Assembly: GCA_025463605.1 (NCBI GenBank)
Contig: JAODAV010000001.1
Location: forward strand, 248,001-312,000
From: Rhodoglobus sp.
Lineage (GTDB): Bacteria; Actinomycetota; Actinomycetes; Actinomycetales; Microbacteriaceae
DNA: 64,000 nt
Reading direction: 5' to 3'
The notes under the pieces were generated by a model, which was not told where the DNA came from, did not search any database, and saw nothing but the letters and a program-made list of their open reading frames with translations. Below are positions 59,301 through 64,000 of the stretch, one piece after another. Made by a program: the position numbers and the translations under genes. Numbering within the stretch: the first letter of the stretch is position 1; each line of letters begins with the position of its first letter.

Positions 59301-60280
59301 TGCGCTCCGGGCCGCCCATCGCGGAAGAGTTCGCTCAGCATCTGGCCGTCGACTTTCCTGACGACCCGTCGATGGTGCCCGGTAATATTTCCCGGCTCCG
59401 GGAAGCTATGGCTGCCCAGTTTTGGACCGACGAAGCCGTGCGTGCCGTTGGGGATGTCGTCGTGTCGCATCACGACGCTAATGGCATCGACTTGGTCCGG
59501 GTCGCCCCATCGGGGCTGTCACCGGATGCCGCATGCCTGTTCAGCGTGCACGGGGGAGGCTTAGTCGCTGGCGGCCACCGCTCCGGGTTGGGACAATTGG
59601 CCGAACTTGCCCTACGGCTCGGCGTCGTTGTCCTCGCACCGGACTACCGGCTCGCACCGGAGCATCCCTATCCCGCAGCTTTTGATGATTGTCGAACCGC
59701 CTATGACTGGACTATTCGATCGGCGGAGCTGCTTGGGTTTGACCGTGACCGCCTGGCGCTGATGGGCGGTAGCGCTGGCGCAGCCATTGCGGGCGGTCTC
59801 GCCCTTTACCTCCGGGATACCGGGGCCGCGCAGCCTGGCGCACTCATGTTGATCCAGCCGATGCTCGACGACCGCAACCAGCTTCCGTCGACCTTCGAGA
59901 TCGACGACGACATCATCTGGGACCGAACGTCGAACGCCACCGGCTGGACTGCGTACGTGCAGGGGCTTCAAGAAGTCCCAGGGTATGCCGCCCCGGCTAG
60001 GGCAGAGAGCCTCGCGGGCCTGCCGCCCACCTTCATCGAGATTGGGTCGAGCGACCTGTTCCGCGACGAGAGTCTCGAGTTCGCGACTCGAGCCAGTCGT
60101 GATCGCGTGCCTGTCGAGCTTCACCTGTGGCCCGGCGGATTCCACGGATTCGATAGCGTCGTCGGTTCGCCAATCGCGGCCAGTGCGCTTAGGGCGCGTG
60201 AGGACTATCTGGGGCGATTCATTCGCGGCGGAATTCCAGCTCAACGACAGGGTCGATCATCGTCAGCCCTGCTGCTGTAG
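59300..60280 (+). CDS. Alpha/beta hydrolase, HSL-type esterase
   Basis: 326-aa esterase of the hormone-sensitive-lipase group. The oxyanion-hole motif HGGG (84-87), nucleophile S158 in GGSAG, the acid in GSSDLFRDES, and the histidine in GGFHGFD complete the triad. PDYRLAPEHPYPAAFDD is the family landmark. No signal peptide, so it acts inside. The ATG sits on the final base of the permease stop (TGATG), so it is co-translated with the importer. Removing acyl or methyl esters from an imported sugar is a sensible but unproven role. Confidence 0.88.
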   Translation: MRSGPPIAEEFAQHLAVDFPDDPSMVPGNISRLREAMAAQFWTDEAVRAVGDVVVSHHDANGIDLVRVAPSGLSPDAACLFSVHGGGLVAGGHRSGLGQLAELALRLGVVVLAPDYRLAPEHPYPAAFDDCRTAYDWTIRSAELLGFDRDRLALMGGSAGAAIAGGLALYLRDTGAAQPGALMLIQPMLDDRNQLPSTFEIDDDIIWDRTSNATGWTAYVQGLQEVPGYAAPARAESLAGLPPTFIEIGSSDLFRDESLEFATRASRDRVPVELHLWPGGFHGFDSVVGSPIAASALRAREDYLGRFIRGGIPAQRQGRSSSALLL

Positions 60281-60385
60281 TCGGGCCGGTTCAGGAGCGA
60301 GGTGGGCGCTTGTGAGCGAGATTCGGCTCCCCACTGAGCCACCCCAACATCCAACCGCTCGGCCTTGTGCGAAGGAACGGACTCA

Positions 60386-61648
60386 CTAGCGCCCGCTGAC
60401 CCGACCGAAAGCCCTAGCGATGCTGGCGAGAATGATCGGGCGGGCAGCGATCCACGCTCCGGCGATTACGACCGTCGAGACCACGAATATCAGAAAGCCC
60501 ACCCAATTGACGACATCCTGGGATGCGTAGATGTGGTTGAGGTTGCGAAGCGCACCGGTGGCGAAGACGAGGGCGACGTGCGTGGTGATGAACGCGACGA
60601 AATACAGCATGATCGGAAAGTGAAGCGCCCGTGCCCACTCAAGCGGGTAGAGCCGGTTGAGGGTCTTCGCCTTCTCGGGCCAGATTCCGGACATCCGAAC
60701 GCCCGTGATGGCGGCCAGGGGTGCCGCGATGAAGATGGTCGTAAAGTACGCGAGCACCTGCAGGCTGTTGTAGTTAACCCAGCCGTTCTCGGTCGGCCAG
60801 TTCAGGGATGCGTACTGGATGAGCGCCGACAGCGCGTTGGGGAAGACGTCCCAGGTCGTGGGGACGACCCGCACCCATTGCCCGGTGACGAACAGCAGCA
60901 CGACGTAGATCACGCCGTTGGCCAGCCAGAGTATGTCCAGTGACTGGTGGAACCACAAGTTGATGCTGATCTTGCGGCTGGGCTTGCCCCGGGGGAACCA
61001 ATAGAGGGGCGGCCGCTTCTGGTGCCGCACTTGTAGACCCGATCGAATGATCAGCGCGATGAGAAACACATTGAAAAAGTGCTGCCATCCCAGCCAGGCC
61101 GGCAAGCCGACCGGCGCATCGACAGGTAGTTCTGTCTCCCCAGGGTAGGAGGTGAGGAAACCCTGCATCAATTCGGTCGTCAGCAGCCATCGGGTAAACA
61201 AAACAGCGCCCATCGCGAAAACCAGCAGTACCGCGGAAACCGCAACCCCAGCCCACCCACGCGCGGTCAACCGCCAGAACCGGTCCTGAGTGGGGGGCGG
61301 CTCTGGAATGGACGAGGCGGCACCAGCTGCCGGCGAGGCGGGAACCACGCTCTTGGCGGCTGGTGGCATGGTCGCTCCGGGTGGCACCGTTGCGACAGCT
61401 GACAGAACCGGCTCGGGGGCGGCCGATGTCGATATGCCCGCCAGCACTGGTTCGGCCGCACTGGTGGGACCGGTGGCGATGGATGGGTCTTCTTCGGCGT
61501 CGGGCGGCCAGGGTCTGCCGCCAGTGGTACGGGGCAATCCGCTGCGAACTGGCACGGTGCCTTTACCTTGCGGCGGCCAGGGTTCGCCACCCGCAGTCCT
61601 CGGGAGCCCTCGCCGCATACGCCGCGTCGGCGCTGGTTCGCTCGCCAC
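60386..61648 (-). CDS. Cytochrome b-type membrane protein with Pro-rich N-terminus
   Basis: 420-aa protein. Residues 1-125 are proline/alanine-rich and hold two copies of GLPRTxGGxPWPP (15-26 and 38-49). From about 130 there are five to six membrane helices. Histidines H190 (WQHFFN), H234 (WFHQSLD), H343 (LHFPIML) and H357 (THVALV) lie in helices and could bind two b hemes, as in cytochrome b561/hydrogenase-b-type proteins (DUF4405/Ni-hydr-CYTB-like). It lies 11 bases after etfA and so may pass electrons between flavoprotein and quinone. GTG 61648 start. Heme content and partner are inferred. Confidence 0.75.
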   Translation of the reverse strand: MASEPAPTRRMRRGLPRTAGGEPWPPQGKGTVPVRSGLPRTTGGRPWPPDAEEDPSIATGPTSAAEPVLAGISTSAAPEPVLSAVATVPPGATMPPAAKSVVPASPAAGAASSIPEPPPTQDRFWRLTARGWAGVAVSAVLLVFAMGAVLFTRWLLTTELMQGFLTSYPGETELPVDAPVGLPAWLGWQHFFNVFLIALIIRSGLQVRHQKRPPLYWFPRGKPSRKISINLWFHQSLDILWLANGVIYVVLLFVTGQWVRVVPTTWDVFPNALSALIQYASLNWPTENGWVNYNSLQVLAYFTTIFIAAPLAAITGVRMSGIWPEKAKTLNRLYPLEWARALHFPIMLYFVAFITTHVALVFATGALRNLNHIYASQDVVNWVGFLIFVVSTVVIAGAWIAARPIILASIARAFGRVSGR

Positions 61649-61659
61649 GCCGGCCGCCC

Positions 61660-62628
61660 CTACTTCTTCGCCTCGAGCGCAGCAATCAACTGCGGGACAA
61701 CCGTGAAGATATCCCCGACCACACCGTAGTCAGCGATTTCGAATATCGGCGCGTCCGCATCCTTGTTGATCGCGACGATGGTCTTGGCCGTCTGCATGCC
61801 AGCGCGGTGCTGAATCGCGCCGGAGATGCCCAGCGCCACATAGAGCTCAGGGGCAACCGACACGCCGGTTTGCCCCACTTGGTGCGACTGCGCAATGTAA
61901 CCCGCGTCAACCGCAGCCCTGGACGCGCCGACCGCCGCGCCGAGTACGTCGGCGAGTCGGTCGACCAGCGCAAACTGCTCAGCCGATCCCAGCCCGCGAC
62001 CACCCGCGACAACCTTCGCGGCGCCACGCAATTCGGGCCGAGTCGATGCGATGACTGCGGCATCGACCGAGTCGATGGATGCTGCGGGCTTACCGCTTGC
62101 GGTCACGTCGATCTTCCGCACGTCCGGCGCGGCGGCTTCAGCGCGGGCGTTGATCGCGCCCTGGCGCATCGTGATGATGGGTACACCGAAGGTGACGGCC
62201 GAGGTAACACTGTAGGCACCGCCGTAGACGAGGTGGTGGGCGACAACGCCCTCGTCGTCGCGCGAAACTCCGATGGCGTCCACCGCGAGCCCTGACCGTG
62301 TACGCACCGCTAGTCGGGCCGCAGCCTCTCGACCTTCCACGGAGTGGGCGACCAGCACTGCGTCAGGCCGCACAAGCTCGAGGGCGGCGGCGAGCGCGTC
62401 AACGGTGGGAATGGTCAACCCATCACCGGGCTCAGCGACGAGCACCGTCGCGGCGCCAAGATTCGCGGCATCCTCGGCCAACTGCGCCGACCCCACTATG
62501 AGCGCGATCGGCGTGCCGATGGTCCCGGCAGCGCCCAGTAATTCGGCGGCGCTATTCGCGAGCTTGCCGCTAGGGGTAGCGTCTAGGAGCACGAGGATCG
62601 AGTCTGCTGAGAAGTCCGTCATCGTCAC
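61660..62628 (-). CDS. etfA: Electron transfer flavoprotein alpha subunit
   Basis: 322-aa EtfA/FixB. The C-terminal FAD-binding domain is diagnostic: [68 protein letters not shown] and the ending [28 protein letters not shown]. It carries electrons from acyl-CoA and other flavin dehydrogenases toward the quinone pool. It starts 3 bases after the etfB stop. The length and motifs are normal. Confidence 0.95.
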   Translation of the reverse strand: MTMTDFSADSILVLLDATPSGKLANSAAELLGAAGTIGTPIALIVGSAQLAEDAANLGAATVLVAEPGDGLTIPTVDALAAALELVRPDAVLVAHSVEGREAAARLAVRTRSGLAVDAIGVSRDDEGVVAHHLVYGGAYSVTSAVTFGVPIITMRQGAINARAEAAAPDVRKIDVTASGKPAASIDSVDAAVIASTRPELRGAAKVVAGGRGLGSAEQFALVDRLADVLGAAVGASRAAVDAGYIAQSHQVGQTGVSVAPELYVALGISGAIQHRAGMQTAKTIVAINKDADAPIFEIADYGVVGDIFTVVPQLIAALEAKK

Positions 62629-62631
62629 CTT

Positions 62632-63408
62632 CTATGCCAGCCTGTTCTCAAGCAGGAACACCGCGAGCTTCTCGCCGGCGTCGCCTTGGTCCGTAATCTT
62701 GACGCCGGCTTTGCGCGCCGACTTCTCCGTGATGTCGATGATGATCGACCGTGCTCCGTCCGGACGCTCCGCGTCGACACCGAGGCCGGCGAGGGAGAGC
62801 ATCTCAATTGGCTTCCTCTTGGCCGCCATGATGCCCTTGAAAGAGGGGAATCGCGCATCGGGCAAAGCCTCGGTGATCGAGATTACAGCGGGCAGCAACG
62901 CTGAAATCGTCATCGTCGCGCTATCGGACGCCCGCGTTCCCGACACACGATGCTCGTCTATCTCCACAGTAGAGAGCGCTGTCGCGGCGGGGACTTCGAG
63001 CAGCTCGGCAAGCATTGCCGGTAGTACACCGCCAGAGCCGTCCGTCGACAGGTTGCCTGCAACGACGAGGTCGAAACCCTTCTTGCGCAGGGCGGAAGCC
63101 AGCACCTCCGCAGTAAGCCCAAGATCGGCGCCGAGCAGTGTTTCGTCGACGATGTGAACAGCAGATGCGGCGCCCATCGCCAGTCCCTTAGTCAAGGTCG
63201 CTATCGCTGTTGCCGGTGACATGGACATGACGACGACCTCGGTGTCGGGATGCTTGTCGGCGTAGGACAATGCCACTTCGAGCGCTCGCTCGCCGATTTC
63301 GTCAAGCACGTTTTCGCCGCCATCGCGTTTAGCGAGGCCCGTTTCGAGGCTGAGCTTGCGGTCGGCATAGGTATCCGGCACTTCCTTGACAAGTACCACG
63401 ATCTTCAT
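62632..63408 (-). CDS. etfB: Electron transfer flavoprotein beta subunit
   Basis: 258-aa EtfB/FixA. The N-terminus MKIVVLVKEVPDT, the nucleotide-binding block AGNLSTDGSGGVLPAMLAELL, and PSFKGIMAAKRKPIE near the end are characteristic. ATG 63408 with GGAGG about 10 bases upstream is preferred to GTG 63417, which would be too close to it. With etfA it makes the heterodimer; the cytochrome b-like gene completes a three-gene unit. The MFS gene upstream on the same strand is 51 bases away. Confidence 0.94.
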   Translation of the reverse strand: MKIVVLVKEVPDTYADRKLSLETGLAKRDGGENVLDEIGERALEVALSYADKHPDTEVVVMSMSPATAIATLTKGLAMGAASAVHIVDETLLGADLGLTAEVLASALRKKGFDLVVAGNLSTDGSGGVLPAMLAELLEVPAATALSTVEIDEHRVSGTRASDSATMTISALLPAVISITEALPDARFPSFKGIMAAKRKPIEMLSLAGLGVDAERPDGARSIIIDITEKSARKAGVKITDQGDAGEKLAVFLLENRLA

Positions 63409-63459
63409 CTGATCCACCCCTCCCGATGCGCATTGGCCATCTCGGCAATTGTTGACAGT

Positions 63460-64000
63460 TTACAGACTCTTGCCGACCACGTCGATGTCGCGATTCGGCC
63501 GAAGGAGGAAAACGAGAGCGATCGCTACAGCGGCAACGCCGCCCAGCAGCAAGGGAGTGCGGGCACCCCCGGGCCAGGTCGCCACGAGACCGGTCAGCGG
63601 AGCGCCGAGCACAGTGCTGCCCTGCCAAGCCACGAACCACAGCGCCATCACCCGTCCACGAAACTCCGGTGCTGCTCGAACTTGAAGAATCGTCTTCGCC
63701 GCACTGCTGAAGATGACCGCGAAAACTCCAGCGAACGCTAACGCCACGTATGCCGCCCACACCGCCGGCGATAAACCAACCGCGAAGGTTGCGGCTCCCC
63801 ACAGGAGCGACGCCCACGCCAGCTCACGAACCGTCGACAACGGACTGCGTGCGGCAAGAACAGAGCCAACCAAGGCGCCTGCGCCGAAGCAGGCCATCGC
63901 AGCTCCGAAGGCTGTTGAACCCAGATCGAATGTGCCGGTCATCAACAGCGGGATCGAAACGGGGTACTCCCAGGTGAACAGGCCAGTCACCACCACCATG
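63460..64000 (-). CDS. MFS transporter, C-terminal part (cut by window end)
   Basis: About 180 residues of a membrane transporter are visible, ending at 63460; the start lies beyond 64000. Five or six hydrophobic helices include FGAAMACFGAGALVGSVLAARSPL and VFAVIFSSAAKTILQVRAAPEFRGRVMALWF, which resemble the MFS drug-exporter type (EntS/TetV-like). Substrate unknown. It is upstream of etfB on the same strand, but there is no evidence that the two work together. Confidence 0.8.
   Translation of the reverse strand, partial: MVVVTGLFTWEYPVSIPLLMTGTFDLGSTAFGAAMACFGAGALVGSVLAARSPLSTVRELAWASLLWGAATFAVGLSPAVWAAYVALAFAGVFAVIFSSAAKTILQVRAAPEFRGRVMALWFVAWQGSTVLGAPLTGLVATWPGGARTPLLLGGVAAVAIALVFLLRPNRDIDVVGKSL

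Overview
The window is high-GC chromosomal DNA from an actinobacterium, most likely a member of the Microbacteriaceae. Three things point there. A small DUF7882-type protein (27882-28268) belongs to a family I know almost only from that group. The order GNAT acetyltransferase, galU, 5-formyltetrahydrofolate cyclo-ligase, FmdB zinc ribbon (12780-15348) is typical of these genomes. The LexA-type box at 712-727 is of the Gram-positive/actinobacterial form. There are no rRNA genes, IS elements or CRISPR arrays, and one tRNA (Ala, anticodon CGC).

Layout. 60-1814: an AlkB-like dioxygenase under a perfect SOS box, divergent from a mannose-6-phosphate isomerase-like protein. 2010-10327: a GntR/FCD regulator convergent with a seven-gene operon (lipoprotein binding protein, RbsA-like ATPase, RbsC-like permease, tartrate/D-malate-type dehydrogenase, SDR, NodB-fold hydrolase, asparaginase-family amidase). 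I read this operon as catabolism of an imported amide/imide or hydroxy-dicarboxylate compound; the substrate is unknown. 10508-10692: tRNA-Ala with an 18-bp copy of its 3' end about 95 bp downstream and large hairpins between. 10738-28268: mostly core or lineage-conserved genes. These include a geranylgeranyl-reductase-like flavoprotein, galU, a 1343-aa helicase/nuclease homologue with damaged ATPase motifs, a TOPRIM protein, an acyl desaturase beside a two-component pair, and a zinc-ribbon/GIY-YIG-like protein.

28376-37117 is one giant gene for a 2913-aa protein: a multi-pass membrane N-terminus, then a beta-helix region, about 12 Ig-like domains and about 7 cysteine-paired repeat modules outside the cell.

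37229-60280 is a carbohydrate-utilisation locus. A secreted TAT beta-helix (pectate-lyase-like) protein, a GH88 unsaturated-uronyl hydrolase and a GH36 enzyme release sugars. An ABC importer takes them up. Gfo/Idh and zinc dehydrogenases, an SMP-30 lactonase, a DgoD-like dehydratase, an SDR and an FAH-family hydrolase make up a non-phosphorylative route whose expected end products are pyruvate plus lactate or glycolate. Two flavin 2-hydroxyacid dehydrogenases in the same operon would consume the hydroxyacid. A GntR and an AraC regulator flank the operons, and a repeated CTATCTGATA site is the best candidate for the GntR operator.

60386-64000 holds a cytochrome b-type membrane protein next to etfA and etfB, and the end of an MFS transporter cut by the window edge. 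Starts were chosen by ribosome-binding site and overlap with neighbours; many genes in both catabolic operons overlap by 1-4 bases.
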